From an uncultured Lachnospiraceae bacterium (lineage in GTDB: Bacteria > Bacillota > Clostridia > Lachnospirales > Lachnospiraceae): a stretch of DNA of 41,983 bases. The stretch is taken from the NCBI GenBank assembly GCA_910586645.1, contig CAJUIS010000017.1, forward strand, positions 11,223-53,205, given 5' to 3'. Both the position numbers and the translations under genes were made by a program. Of this stretch, positions 8,115-17,382 are shown in pieces. Under the pieces are notes generated by a model that saw only the letters and a list, made by a program, of their open reading frames with translations, was not told the origin of the DNA and did not search any database. Positions within the stretch are counted from its first letter, which is position 1; every line of letters begins with the position of its first letter.

Positions 8115-9059
8115 TTACTCGTCTCCCAGCATTTCATCCCTGCGTATTTTTATATTCTGGAGTTCCATCTCAAAATCCTGACGATTCTTCTGCCCCATTG
8201 TCTTTAAAATCAGTCCTGAAAAAAATGCCTGCATCGCCGCCAGCATCGCAAAACCGCATACAATCAGAGTCGGAAAATGAGGCACCAGCCCTGTCTTTGT
8301 ATAATCAATCACAACCGGAATCATAAATAAAACCGAAAGCGCCGCCAGTATGACGGACAGCAGCCCGAAAAAATTCATCGGCTTATATGTCTGGTACATT
8401 CTGCCTATCGTCCGCAGCACGCGGAACCCGTCCGAAAATGTATTCAGTTTGGAGACGCTGCCTTCCGGACGGTCGCGGTATTCGACAATCACGTTTTCCA
8501 CCTGCATATTTTTATCGGCCGCATGAATGCTCATTTCCGTTTCAATCTCAAATCCTTTTGACAGAACCGGAAAAGATTTTACAAACAGATAGCTAAACGC
8601 CCGGTATCCCGTCATCATGTCTTTGATGTCCGCGTCAAAAAGCATATTGATGCTCTTTCGCACCAGCGAATTTCCAAAATTATGGAACGCGCGCTTATTT
8701 TCCGTAAAATACGTAGAGGAAAGCCTGTCCCCTACGACCATGTCCGCATTCCGCTCAAATACCGGAGCGATCATCTCAGGAGCCGCTTCTACGGGATATG
8801 TGTCGTCCCCGTCTATTATAATATAACATTCCGCATCAATATCGCGAAACATCCTGCGGATGACATTTCCTTTTCCCTGCTTGTATTCATAGCGGACTAT
8901 TGCGCCTGCTTTTCTTGCAATCTCGTCCGTTCCGTCTGTGGAATTATTGTCGTAAACGTAGACTACGGCTTCCGGCAAAACCCTTTTAAAATCCTCTACT
9001 ACCTTTTCTATCGTCCTGCTTTCATTATAGCAGGGAATCAGTACCGCTATTTTATCCAT
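8115..9059 (-). CDS. DPM-like GT2 with two C-terminal membrane segments
   Basis: A 314-residue enzyme of the dolichyl/undecaprenyl-phosphate sugar synthase type. GT-A features are VLIPCYNES, VYDNNSTDGTD, IDGDDTYP (metal site near 97-103) and MMTGYRAFS. Residues about 225-290 form two hydrophobic helices that anchor it, and a charged tail follows. Such enzymes charge undecaprenyl phosphate with one sugar, which is then flipped and used outside by GT-C enzymes. Start at 9059 has AAGGAA upstream, and the ORF overlaps the flippase stop by 8 bases, so the two are translationally coupled. It may feed the GT-C proteins encoded upstream in the same operon. Confidence 0.9.
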   Translation of the reverse strand: MDKIAVLIPCYNESRTIEKVVEDFKRVLPEAVVYVYDNNSTDGTDEIARKAGAIVRYEYKQGKGNVIRRMFRDIDAECYIIIDGDDTYPVEAAPEMIAPVFERNADMVVGDRLSSTYFTENKRAFHNFGNSLVRKSINMLFDADIKDMMTGYRAFSYLFVKSFPVLSKGFEIETEMSIHAADKNMQVENVIVEYRDRPEGSVSKLNTFSDGFRVLRTIGRMYQTYKPMNFFGLLSVILAALSVLFMIPVVIDYTKTGLVPHFPTLIVCGFAMLAAMQAFFSGLILKTMGQKNRQDFEMELQNIKIRRDEMLGDE

Positions 9060-10290
9060 GTTCGGTTTCCTTCCATTTACTCATCTTGCGATATACACAG
9101 TATAATTCTATTATAATCTGTATTCCCAAAGTAATCAACAGTGCAATGACAACGCCTTCCATAGAGTGTCTTTTTACAAAAAAGACGGACGCAAGCAAAG
9201 AAGACAAAGCCCCGCCGACGCCGACGGCAATCTGCCCTTTGATCTCCCGCAGCACCGTACAAATCGGAAAAAGACATCCGTTGATGGCAATAAACAAAGT
9301 TGAAACAATGACCGGTACAAACAGATACGCATAGGGGCGGATTTCCTCTTTAAATACAAGAACCAGAAACCATTCTCCCAGAAAAGCGGAAACGACAATC
9401 GCCAGAACAGAAAAAACCGCGCATACAGCCGCCACTTTTTTTAAGATTCCCACAAATCCCCGCTTATCATTTTCTTTCAGACGATCGGCAAGCGGCAGAA
9501 TCAGGGGAACGAAAATTGTCTGCGCCCCCACCTGGACGATTGTGCTGGGCGTCGATATGGAAGTGTAATACCCAAGCGTCTTTTCCCCATAATACATTTC
9601 CAGAAAATATTTTGGAAATGAAATGGAAAGATTATTCGTTACCGCCACTACAGCAAGCGGCAGCATTGCAATCATCAGCTTTTTTACCGCTGCACGGTCT
9701 GTTTCCGATTCTTTTGAAATGAAACGCTCCGCAATGCGCTTGTCGTAAAAAACAGCCGTAAAGCATGTAATAAAGGTCATGCTTGCAACTGCTGCAACCA
9801 GATTTTTCGTCAGATACAAAACGGCGCAGAAAGACACAAGCATCAAAATGCCGCGGGTCAGATAAGAATAACAGATGTAATCCATACGTCCGTTTTTCTG
9901 ATCAACGCCATGATACACGTCAATCCATGCCTCCGCGCACTTATGCATCATATATAAAAGAATTACGCTCCACTGATACGGCGTGTAATCATTTAAAAAC
10001 ACGCCTGCCGCACAAATCAGAAAAGCCGCCGCCATAGCGATATAACGGGAACGGATATAAGTCTGATCCGAATACTCCCCCACAACGTCCGACACCTGGT
10101 ACTGCCTTGTGTTAAACAGCGCAAGGATTCCAAACGCCGCCGTAAACGTCATTGCAAGCCCATACACGCCGCTGTCCTCAAAGCCGGACAGCCGGACAAT
10201 TAAAATCGTTGTAAGCCACTGGCATCCATAGTAAAACATCGTGCCAAAGCTGTTATAAAAGATATTTGCAAGTGTTGATTTTTTCTTCAT
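9052..10290 (-). CDS. Wzx-like polysaccharide flippase
   Basis: A 412-residue integral membrane protein with about 12 hydrophobic segments and no catalytic motif, matching the MATE/MOP oligosaccharidyl-lipid flippase family. It begins KKKSTLANIFYNSFGTMFYYGCQWL, a typical Wzx entry helix, and the fold repeats around the centre. It should move undecaprenyl-linked repeat units from the inner to the outer face. Start at 10290 has GAGGG upstream. It lies between two GT2 genes in the assembly operon. No Wzz or tyrosine kinase gene accompanies it in the window. Confidence 0.87.
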   Translation of the reverse strand: MKKKSTLANIFYNSFGTMFYYGCQWLTTILIVRLSGFEDSGVYGLAMTFTAAFGILALFNTRQYQVSDVVGEYSDQTYIRSRYIAMAAAFLICAAGVFLNDYTPYQWSVILLYMMHKCAEAWIDVYHGVDQKNGRMDYICYSYLTRGILMLVSFCAVLYLTKNLVAAVASMTFITCFTAVFYDKRIAERFISKESETDRAAVKKLMIAMLPLAVVAVTNNLSISFPKYFLEMYYGEKTLGYYTSISTPSTIVQVGAQTIFVPLILPLADRLKENDKRGFVGILKKVAAVCAVFSVLAIVVSAFLGEWFLVLVFKEEIRPYAYLFVPVIVSTLFIAINGCLFPICTVLREIKGQIAVGVGGALSSLLASVFFVKRHSMEGVVIALLITLGIQIIIELYCVYRKMSKWKETEHG

Positions 10291-10313
10291 CGTAACCGTT
10301 TCCCTCTTCGCGT

Positions 10314-12038
10314 CTATATATCCATGGAATAATCTGCCCGGTGCAGCGTCAGATTCGGGTTATAGTAAGGATCTTTCTCTTCTATCTCTCTTTTCCATTT
10401 CGTCTGAAGCCGCTTAATTTCTCCCTGGAACCTTGCCTGCTTTTCCATCGTATCTTCATAGCCTCTGGATTTTGATTCGTAATGATAAAGCTTCGCATAC
10501 GGATTAAATAAAATCTCATATCCCGCCGCGCGTATTTTCAGACACAAATCCACGTCATTCAGCGCTACGACAAAATCCTCGCTCATCCCTCCGACTTCCT
10601 CATATACAGATCTTCGTACCATCAGACACGCTCCCGTCACCCCGCTGACTTCCCGCTCACACAACGAAAACGGATAGTATTTTTCATCCCTGTCCGTTAA
10701 GCTCCAGAGCGCATGCGCCGCAAATCCCCCCATGCCGATAATCACACCGCCATGCTGAATCGTTTTATCCCCATAATAGAGCATGGCGCCGCTTGCGCCC
10801 GCTCCCGGCTTTAAGGCGGACGCCGCAAGCTCCCGCAGCGCGCCGCCCTCCATAAATTCGGTATCGTTGTTCAGGAAAAGCAAAAGCTCTCCTTTTGCCC
10901 TCTCCGCCGCAAAATTATTGATTGCGGAATAATTGAAAATCCCTTTCCAGACGACAACGCGGATCCTTTCGTCTTCCGATGAAACTTTGTCATAGTAAGC
11001 AAACGTCTCCGGATCTTCGCTGTTATTTTCCGCAATAATCACTTCATAATTCGCATAACCGTCCTTTTTTAAAGAATCCAGGCAAAGCTTTAAATCCTCC
11101 GTATGATCTTTATTCGGAATGATAATGCTGACAAGAGGCTCTTCTTTCAGCTCATATTCCACATGGAAAAACCCCGGCACATCGGACTTTCGGACTGTTC
11201 CTTTCTGATTTTCCGATTCCAGATAATGAACCAGGCAGTCCGCATTTTCTTCTCTCATACTGCGTACGAAAGAATCCCTGTCTTCCACAGACGTCAGATT
11301 GGAAAACAAAACTCTCGGAATGTGGCAGACATACTCCGCAAACCGGAACGCCTGCAAAGAAAGATCATACCAGTCGTTCCCCCAAAGCCGCACCGTTTCG
11401 CCGCTTCCGCACAATTTTTCCAAAAGCTTTCGTTTTACGGCAAAGCACCGTCCCAGATAAGGAAAATTCAAAAGCATCTGCAGGCTTTTATCCGGTTTAA
11501 AAAACGGCCGGTATCTTTTATTTCCCACACAATTGTCTTCATCTGTATAAATCAAATCCGCCGCCGCTTTTTCCTCTCTCCGGATTCTGCTCGCAGGAAG
11601 CGCTTCCTTCCCAAGGGCAAAGAGCGACAGGTGATACAGGTACTCCGGAAGCGCTTTTATCTCTTTTCCGGAAAACACAAACCAGTCTCCGTCATATTCT
11701 TTTAAAAGCGCGTCCAGTTTTGTCTCTTCTGTAACCTTTGCAAAGACAGTCTTTTCACACGTCTGGTTTTTCCACCCTGCCAGGGACAGTTCGTCTCCTG
11801 GTTCCGGCACAATCACAAAAGACAGTCTCTTTGAAACTGCATCTTCCCTCTGCCTGCGCAGCTCTTCTTTCGAAGCCGCGGTTCTTCTGCACCATGTCAT
11901 ATATTCCGACTCTTTGCCAATGGGAACGCCAAGCTTCCGCAGAGCTTTTTTTACTGTATAAGACGCTCCGTAATATTTCAGATAATAAGCCGCTTTCTGA
12001 AATTTGTTTTTTCCTTCCAAATCAAAATCACTTAACAT
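10314..12038 (-). CDS. Double-module GT2 with the C-terminal module intact
   Basis: The 574-residue enzyme holds two GT-A-like halves. The first (about 50-270) keeps IYTDEDN but has lost the usual first strand. The second (about 300-550) looks complete: SIIIPNKDHTEDL, AENNSEDPET, LFLNNDTEFM as metal site, GVTGACLMVRRSVYEEVGG and ALNDVDLCLKIRAAGY. This C-terminal type is common among O-antigen rhamnosyltransferases. The frame is open to 12062, but that start sits inside the preceding gene. The ATG at 12038 directly follows the upstream TAG with AGGAGACGGA spanning it, a stop-and-restart junction. It mirrors the neighbours at 12047 and 4764, where the N-terminal module is the intact one. Confidence 0.86.
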   Translation of the reverse strand: MLSDFDLEGKNKFQKAAYYLKYYGASYTVKKALRKLGVPIGKESEYMTWCRRTAASKEELRRQREDAVSKRLSFVIVPEPGDELSLAGWKNQTCEKTVFAKVTEETKLDALLKEYDGDWFVFSGKEIKALPEYLYHLSLFALGKEALPASRIRREEKAAADLIYTDEDNCVGNKRYRPFFKPDKSLQMLLNFPYLGRCFAVKRKLLEKLCGSGETVRLWGNDWYDLSLQAFRFAEYVCHIPRVLFSNLTSVEDRDSFVRSMREENADCLVHYLESENQKGTVRKSDVPGFFHVEYELKEEPLVSIIIPNKDHTEDLKLCLDSLKKDGYANYEVIIAENNSEDPETFAYYDKVSSEDERIRVVVWKGIFNYSAINNFAAERAKGELLLFLNNDTEFMEGGALRELAASALKPGAGASGAMLYYGDKTIQHGGVIIGMGGFAAHALWSLTDRDEKYYPFSLCEREVSGVTGACLMVRRSVYEEVGGMSEDFVVALNDVDLCLKIRAAGYEILFNPYAKLYHYESKSRGYEDTMEKQARFQGEIKRLQTKWKREIEEKDPYYNPNLTLHRADYSMDI

Positions 12039-12046
12039 TCCGTCTC

Positions 12047-13912
12047 CTATTTTCTCTTCCAATGCATCTGAAGCGACAGGTTTTCATTGTAAAACGGATC
12101 GCCCGATGTAATTTGTTCCCGGTAAGTTTCCATCATATACTTCCGGTCAGACAAAGAAATCTCTCCTTTGTAGTCTTCCTTTAAAATCCTGCCCAGCGCG
12201 TAAGGATTGACGACAATCTGCCGCTCCTGCCTGCGGAGCATAAAACAGATTTCAAGAACTCTTCCGGATAAGGAATTTGCCTTTCCGCTCTCCCAGAGAA
12301 ACGACAATTCGCTCTTTTTTGCCATAAAAGCGCATCCGGACACTGCGGAAACATTGTGGGCATAATAATTTCTTCCCATATATCCCGGCGCATCATAACG
12401 CTCTCCCCGGTTGATTTCGATGGAAAGCTGCTCAGAAGTTCCCCCAATCACAATGTCTGAACTCAAAATCAGATCTTTCTCATCCAAAATCTGCATTCCG
12501 ACAATCCCCGTGTCCTTCCGCTGCGCAAACATCAGAAGTTCCTCCATAAAAGAAGGGGTAACCGGCGTAATGCCTGCCTCAAGCAGTATTACATAAGAGC
12601 CGTCCGCATTTTTTATTTTTTCCGAAAGTTCCTGAAAAGAACCTGCGCAGGAAATCGTGTAATTGCCATACGTAGAAATTTTTTTCACTGCCGCGGCCGT
12701 CTGCACGATTTGTTTTGTCCCGTTTTTGCTCCCGTCAATGAGGACGGAAATCTCCGGCTCGCCAATTTCATATTTCATCCGGTAATGCGTTTTACAGATC
12801 TGCGCGCTGTGCACTTCAGCCGGATAGCCCCTGCGCGCTTCCGCATCCCGCACGGCGCCTCTCCCCGCTGCAACCGCATACGACTTCGCGTTTAAGTTCA
12901 TAGACGTTGACATCTTGTGGCAGCGCCAGAAATAAAGCGTTTTCGGTATATGGCAGATTTTATCCGCCGCATCTGTCAAACGCAGAATCATATCGTGATC
13001 CTGGCTGCCGTCATATTCCTTCCTGAAATATCCGACCCGATCCGCCAGAGCTTTTTGAAACACGCTCAGATGACAGATATAATTGACGCCTCTCAGATTA
13101 TCCGCCGAAAAATCCGGTTTAAAATGATAAGTGACAATATTTGCCGGATCTTCGCCTTCAAACGTCACTTCATCCGTATAGACAAACTCCGCCCCCTCTG
13201 TTTCAATCACTTTTGCGCATTCGTATAAAGCGGAAGGGTGCAGGATGTCGTCATGATCAAACAGAGCAAGGTAATTCCCCTTTGCCATATGGACGCAGGC
13301 GTTCGTATTCTCCGAAATTCCGCCGTTTTCCTTAAGCTTGCGGTAAACAATGCGCGCATCTTTATCCGCATATTCCATAACAATTTCCCGTACGCGCCCG
13401 CCGTCAGAATCCGAAGCGTCCGCAAGGCAAAGCTCCCAGTTCTGGTACGTCTGTTCTGTCACAGACGCAATCATATCCCGCAGAAATTTTTCCGGCGTAT
13501 TGTAAAGCGGCACCAAAACGCTGATTTTAATATCGGAAGAAAACTTCCGTTCTCTCTGTTTTTTCTTCTCTTCTTCCGTTGGCATAATCTTTGTCAGATA
13601 TTTCCTGGCTTCCTTCCTCCTGGCATAGCGATTGTTCGCCACGGCGTTTTCCGCTTTTTTGTATACGCCTGAAACCCCGTTCTCCGCGATAAATTTTATG
13701 GCACGGTATCCTTTTCTCGCCGGATATAAAACCGCCCAGACCGGAGTCCCCTTTAATCTGCGGATTCCATGACGCTCCGGTTCCGACTCTACGTCGTCCG
13801 GCCCGTCGTCATGGGTATATGCCAGAAATTTGGCAAAATTCCCAAGCTCCGAGGAAATATTTTCTTTTTCCCGCTCAATCTGTCCATTCCAGACATCATC
13901 TTCTTTTAACAT
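12047..13912 (-). CDS. Double-module GT2 with the N-terminal module intact
   Basis: A 621-residue protein. A 125-residue leader rich in charged residues precedes a GT-A module (about 130-390) with ISVLVPLYNTPEKFL, LADASDSDGGR, NGGISENTNACV, ALFDHDDILHP and FVYTDEVTF. A second module (about 400-600) retains GIVGMQI and VSAVSGCAFMAKKS but lacks a DxD, so only the first is likely to be catalytic. Start has AGGAGG eight bases upstream. It is closest in layout to the 565-residue enzyme at 4764-6461, suggesting an old duplication inside the operon. Sugar and linkage cannot be read. Confidence 0.86.
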   Translation of the reverse strand: MLKEDDVWNGQIEREKENISSELGNFAKFLAYTHDDGPDDVESEPERHGIRRLKGTPVWAVLYPARKGYRAIKFIAENGVSGVYKKAENAVANNRYARRKEARKYLTKIMPTEEEKKKQRERKFSSDIKISVLVPLYNTPEKFLRDMIASVTEQTYQNWELCLADASDSDGGRVREIVMEYADKDARIVYRKLKENGGISENTNACVHMAKGNYLALFDHDDILHPSALYECAKVIETEGAEFVYTDEVTFEGEDPANIVTYHFKPDFSADNLRGVNYICHLSVFQKALADRVGYFRKEYDGSQDHDMILRLTDAADKICHIPKTLYFWRCHKMSTSMNLNAKSYAVAAGRGAVRDAEARRGYPAEVHSAQICKTHYRMKYEIGEPEISVLIDGSKNGTKQIVQTAAAVKKISTYGNYTISCAGSFQELSEKIKNADGSYVILLEAGITPVTPSFMEELLMFAQRKDTGIVGMQILDEKDLILSSDIVIGGTSEQLSIEINRGERYDAPGYMGRNYYAHNVSAVSGCAFMAKKSELSFLWESGKANSLSGRVLEICFMLRRQERQIVVNPYALGRILKEDYKGEISLSDRKYMMETYREQITSGDPFYNENLSLQMHWKRK

Positions 13913-13958
13913 CCCGCTGCCTCCTGACTGCCGAAAGGCATTTTAATTGACGCCGCTT

Positions 13959-15758
13959 TTATTTTTTCAGATCCACTGCAAGAACATATCCCGCTTCATT
14001 TTCAAAAATAACCTCAACGGCCTTGTCTGAAAAAACCTTCTCTTTATGTTCTTTTTCAAACTGCGTCTCCTTCATAATTACCGCATACCTGATCTCCCAG
14101 TCGTAATATGCCTGCCGCAGTTCTTCTGTCGTATGACGCCATTCATAAAAATCCGGAAAATCATATCCGGTTGCCCCTTCATACAAATAAGTCTGCCCAT
14201 AATCGTTCCTCTCTACCATAAGCGGAACCATTTTTTCTTCTGAAAGATTGTCTTCCACATACTGAAACAAATCAAACACATAATCCGGAAGTCCCGTATG
14301 CTCTCCCGAAAGAAAAGACCAGTTCGTCTGACACAGGGTAAAAAATGCCGTACTGTGCATTGCCCCGGTAATGTTTTCCGTAGAAGTTACAATTTTATAT
14401 TCAATCTTTCCAAAGCACAGAGCTGCAAATAACGCCGCCATAGAGCAGTACGCCGCGAGCGTTTCCTTCGCTTCCTGAAGCATCATAGACACCGACCTGG
14501 CCGTAAGCGCCCAGCAGAACGTCCACAATGGATAGTACGTTTTATAATAATAGTAAGCCGACACACGATGCGTTAAAGTCAGAAGGAGCATCACTCCGGT
14601 AAACCCAAGAAACGCCAGGAAAAACGCAATATCCGGCGTAAGCCGCCGCCGTTTTAAGGTATGCGCCAAAAGAAACAGAATCGGAAAAATCGTCCAGAAA
14701 AAGTCCATGTAAAGTTCCGTATAAATTCCGCCCTGATTGGAAAGCGCGCCCGCAATGCTCGTGCCGGAAGCAATGAAAAACCCATACAGACAGTAATACA
14801 GCCCAAACGCCGAAGGAAGCAGAAACACTTTTAACGCAAGCTTTACATTCTTTCCGGTAAAGACCTTCCCTTCCCGTTTTGCCACAATCACAAGATATGC
14901 AAACACTGTAAGAAATGCGACAGGCGCAAACATCATATAACTTGTAATTACACCAAAGCATCCAAGCATCAGCATAAAAACCGTAATCTTCCGCTCCACC
15001 TGCGCTTCTTCGTACAAACGAAGCCCTGCTGCAAGAAACCCTGCGAACATACTTCCGACCGCCCAGTATCCAAAAGAATAGTAAAAGCTTAAAAACGGGT
15101 ATCCCATAAACCATCCGGCTATCAGAAGAACAGCAAAAATCTTGGACGCTTTCGTCCTTGCAAACCTGCGGATCATTGCGGCAAAAAACAGCGTTTCCAG
15201 CCACAGGAAAAAACAGTCGCCAAGAATATAGCCCTTATACCAGTCGGCAATCCGGACGAACGGCTGAATGACCTCAATGATCATAGCGTTCTGAAGATGC
15301 AGGAAATACATCTTTGTCACAGTCTGCGAGCGTACGATTTCCGTGGCTTCTTTCAAATGCAGCCCCGCGTCGCTGTTATAATAACAGTACCAAAGCTGAG
15401 GCGTAAAAATTTTAAAACAGATTGCCGCGGCTGCGGCCGTTATCAGGAACAGCAGAATAAAATCGAACTTTTCCCAGGTATATTCCTGACGCATTCCGTC
15501 TTTCCGAATGAAAAAAAACATCAGAGCCGCAAGCGCCAGGTAAACCGCGGCCATTGTATACAGATTGACGGGGATACGCACAAGTCCCATCACTCCCGCC
15601 GCAATGCCGCCCATGCACAAAACAGCCAAAAAAGACAGTACGGCCCAGGTAAGCCCGTTCATTGATTTGTAAGATTTACGGTATCTGTATGTGTTTACTG
15701 TACAGGCAGTTAATGCCGTAAGATATAATGCGCTTCCAAAAATCGTTCCATGCAGCAT
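13959..15758 (-). CDS. GT-C-like polytopic membrane glycosyltransferase or polymerase
   Basis: A 599-residue protein with about 12 membrane segments up to residue 450 and a soluble C-terminal domain of about 150. After the fourth segment comes a loop with YNSDAGLHLKEATEI, whose Asp130 sits where GT-C enzymes keep the catalytic acid. Such enzymes use a polyprenyl-phosphate sugar or a lipid-linked glycan outside the cell; a Wzy-like polymerase is an alternative. The spacing and the soluble tail parallel the combined products of the two genes upstream (17383-18417 plus the first half of 15779-17371), making this the unbroken paralogue. Start at 15758 has GAAAGGAA upstream, 20 bases after the previous stop. 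Confidence 0.8.
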   Translation of the reverse strand: MLHGTIFGSALYLTALTACTVNTYRYRKSYKSMNGLTWAVLSFLAVLCMGGIAAGVMGLVRIPVNLYTMAAVYLALAALMFFFIRKDGMRQEYTWEKFDFILLFLITAAAAAICFKIFTPQLWYCYYNSDAGLHLKEATEIVRSQTVTKMYFLHLQNAMIIEVIQPFVRIADWYKGYILGDCFFLWLETLFFAAMIRRFARTKASKIFAVLLIAGWFMGYPFLSFYYSFGYWAVGSMFAGFLAAGLRLYEEAQVERKITVFMLMLGCFGVITSYMMFAPVAFLTVFAYLVIVAKREGKVFTGKNVKLALKVFLLPSAFGLYYCLYGFFIASGTSIAGALSNQGGIYTELYMDFFWTIFPILFLLAHTLKRRRLTPDIAFFLAFLGFTGVMLLLTLTHRVSAYYYYKTYYPLWTFCWALTARSVSMMLQEAKETLAAYCSMAALFAALCFGKIEYKIVTSTENITGAMHSTAFFTLCQTNWSFLSGEHTGLPDYVFDLFQYVEDNLSEEKMVPLMVERNDYGQTYLYEGATGYDFPDFYEWRHTTEELRQAYYDWEIRYAVIMKETQFEKEHKEKVFSDKAVEVIFENEAGYVLAVDLKK

Positions 15759-15778
15759 AACTTTGATTCCTTTCTTTG

Positions 15779-17371
15779 CTATTGCAAAATAATCTGGTTC
15801 GGAGTCGTGGCATAACTATATACCGCAGCGCCGTTTTCCGCCATAAGGCACGCGTTCTTCATAGTCGTATAGCGTCCGCTCATGTCCTGCATCAGCCAGT
15901 TCGGCGCATCAAAAAATGCTGCTTTCGCTCCGATAAATTGATAAAAGTCACTTTTCAGCCCGCCGTTTCCATGATGCCCCATCTGGATATAATCCGACTT
16001 TAGCGCGTCTCCATACGTTTCAAGCAGGTAATCGCTCATTTTCTTTCCCACGTCTGCGCAAAAAAGCATAGATTCTTCTTTGGCCTTCACCCGAAACATC
16101 ATGGAGCCGTCGTTTAACAAATCCTTTGACAGTTCGTCCACATAGCCGTCATAGGCATTAAAAACCTGAAAGGCCAGCCCCTCCACCTCAAATGCATCCC
16201 CGGCATATACATAGTGAAGCTGAGGAATCTCAAGCGCAAGAAATTTCTCATAAATTTCCGTTTCGTCCCACGGCGATTTCTCAAGGCAGACTTTTGGAGG
16301 GGCCATATCCACGGCATACACGCTGTCAATCTGAAGCTTTCCCGGACGTTTGTAAATCTCCGTAAACGCCCCTGCGTGATCTTTGTGGGGATGGGTCAGG
16401 ATCCATGCGCTGACATGGTTTCCAAGCCCTTTTAAAATCTTTTTTACGTAATCCGCACCGTCGGCCCATCCGCCGTCCACTACGACCAGATGCCCGTCCT
16501 TATCCTGCAGCGTATAAAACATTTGCTGGCTTCCTTCCGCAGCTCCATATTGGGTCACGAGCCATTTTCCGTCATAATACCCTTCCTCTAAGTCCCTTCG
16601 GTATACAGAATACGCCGCATTTGAACCAATCGCCTCATACCCGAGAGAACGCATTTCTTCCAAAGAAGCCTCTTCCGACGGACAGGCCAGATAATTGCAG
16701 TCCTCCTGCGCCGCATACCAGGCAAGCGCTTTCCAGTTCTTTTTCTCACTGCTCATAATCTGATAAATCTGGTAAGCGTCCGTTGTCGCCGTCTTATTCT
16801 GTTTTATCGCTTCATATCCGTATGGCATCAAAATTTCAGCGTCATACTGACGAATCGACGAAAGCAGATCGTTTGACGCAATCAGTTTTTTATGGCTGAT
16901 CCCGTTTTCCGCCGCATCCCGCTCAATGATATCGCACACATCCACTGTATCCTGCGGCAGTTTATAAAGATTCTGCTTCCGTTCAAAAACCGTGCCGTTG
17001 TACACGTTTGTCCCTGTCAGCGCAATGATGCAGAGCATCCCGAAAAGCAAAAGGCTTCTTTTTCCTTTTCCTTCCGCCTGCATAAGGATAACCGACGCAG
17101 TATACGCCGTCACAACCGTCGCTGGCAAAAGCCAGAACATCCTCCAGTACACGCTTTTTCCGATGCATACTTCCATAATAATCTTCGCCGTCACGGGAAA
17201 GAAGCAGATCAGAAAGAACAACAGCGTATATCCCAGGAATAAAAACCTTTTTTCTTTTTCTTTTTTCTGGAAAAACAGATAGATCAGACAGGCAAAAAAC
17301 AGAGCCATCTGCATACCCGTTCCATTATAAATGTCATACATAGACTTTACGACGTCTAAAGTCTCTTTCAA
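15779..17371 (-). CDS. C-terminal half of a split GT-C protein fused to a metallo-beta-lactamase-fold domain
   Basis: An ATG-only reading of this frame begins at 17554, deep inside the upstream gene. A TTG at 17371 with GGGAGG seven bases upstream, 11 bases after the upstream TAG, is the likelier start and gives 530 residues. Residues about 19-121 form four membrane segments. Residues about 125-262 are soluble and resemble the tail of the intact paralogue at 13959-15758. Residues about 270-530 are an MBL-fold hydrolase: VVVDGG, HPHKDH at 327-332, a later CADVG (Asp440) and MGHHGNGG (His466-467), the pattern of ComEC/Rec2-type domains. Topology would decide whether this domain faces outside. 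Substrate unknown: a phosphodiester or polyprenyl-phosphate bond is conceivable. Confidence 0.82.
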   Translation of the reverse strand: MKETLDVVKSMYDIYNGTGMQMALFFACLIYLFFQKKEKEKRFLFLGYTLLFFLICFFPVTAKIIMEVCIGKSVYWRMFWLLPATVVTAYTASVILMQAEGKGKRSLLLFGMLCIIALTGTNVYNGTVFERKQNLYKLPQDTVDVCDIIERDAAENGISHKKLIASNDLLSSIRQYDAEILMPYGYEAIKQNKTATTDAYQIYQIMSSEKKNWKALAWYAAQEDCNYLACPSEEASLEEMRSLGYEAIGSNAAYSVYRRDLEEGYYDGKWLVTQYGAAEGSQQMFYTLQDKDGHLVVVDGGWADGADYVKKILKGLGNHVSAWILTHPHKDHAGAFTEIYKRPGKLQIDSVYAVDMAPPKVCLEKSPWDETEIYEKFLALEIPQLHYVYAGDAFEVEGLAFQVFNAYDGYVDELSKDLLNDGSMMFRVKAKEESMLFCADVGKKMSDYLLETYGDALKSDYIQMGHHGNGGLKSDFYQFIGAKAAFFDAPNWLMQDMSGRYTTMKNACLMAENGAAVYSYATTPNQIILQ

Positions 17372-17382
17372 AACGTACCTCC

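Noticed and set aside
11103..11705. 200-codon plus-strand ORF
   Set aside because: It is a shadow of the double-module GT2 gene at 10314-12038.
14542..15204. 220-codon minus-strand ORF
   Set aside because: It is an alternate frame inside the GT-C gene, unusually rich in Cys and Ser, with no ribosome site.
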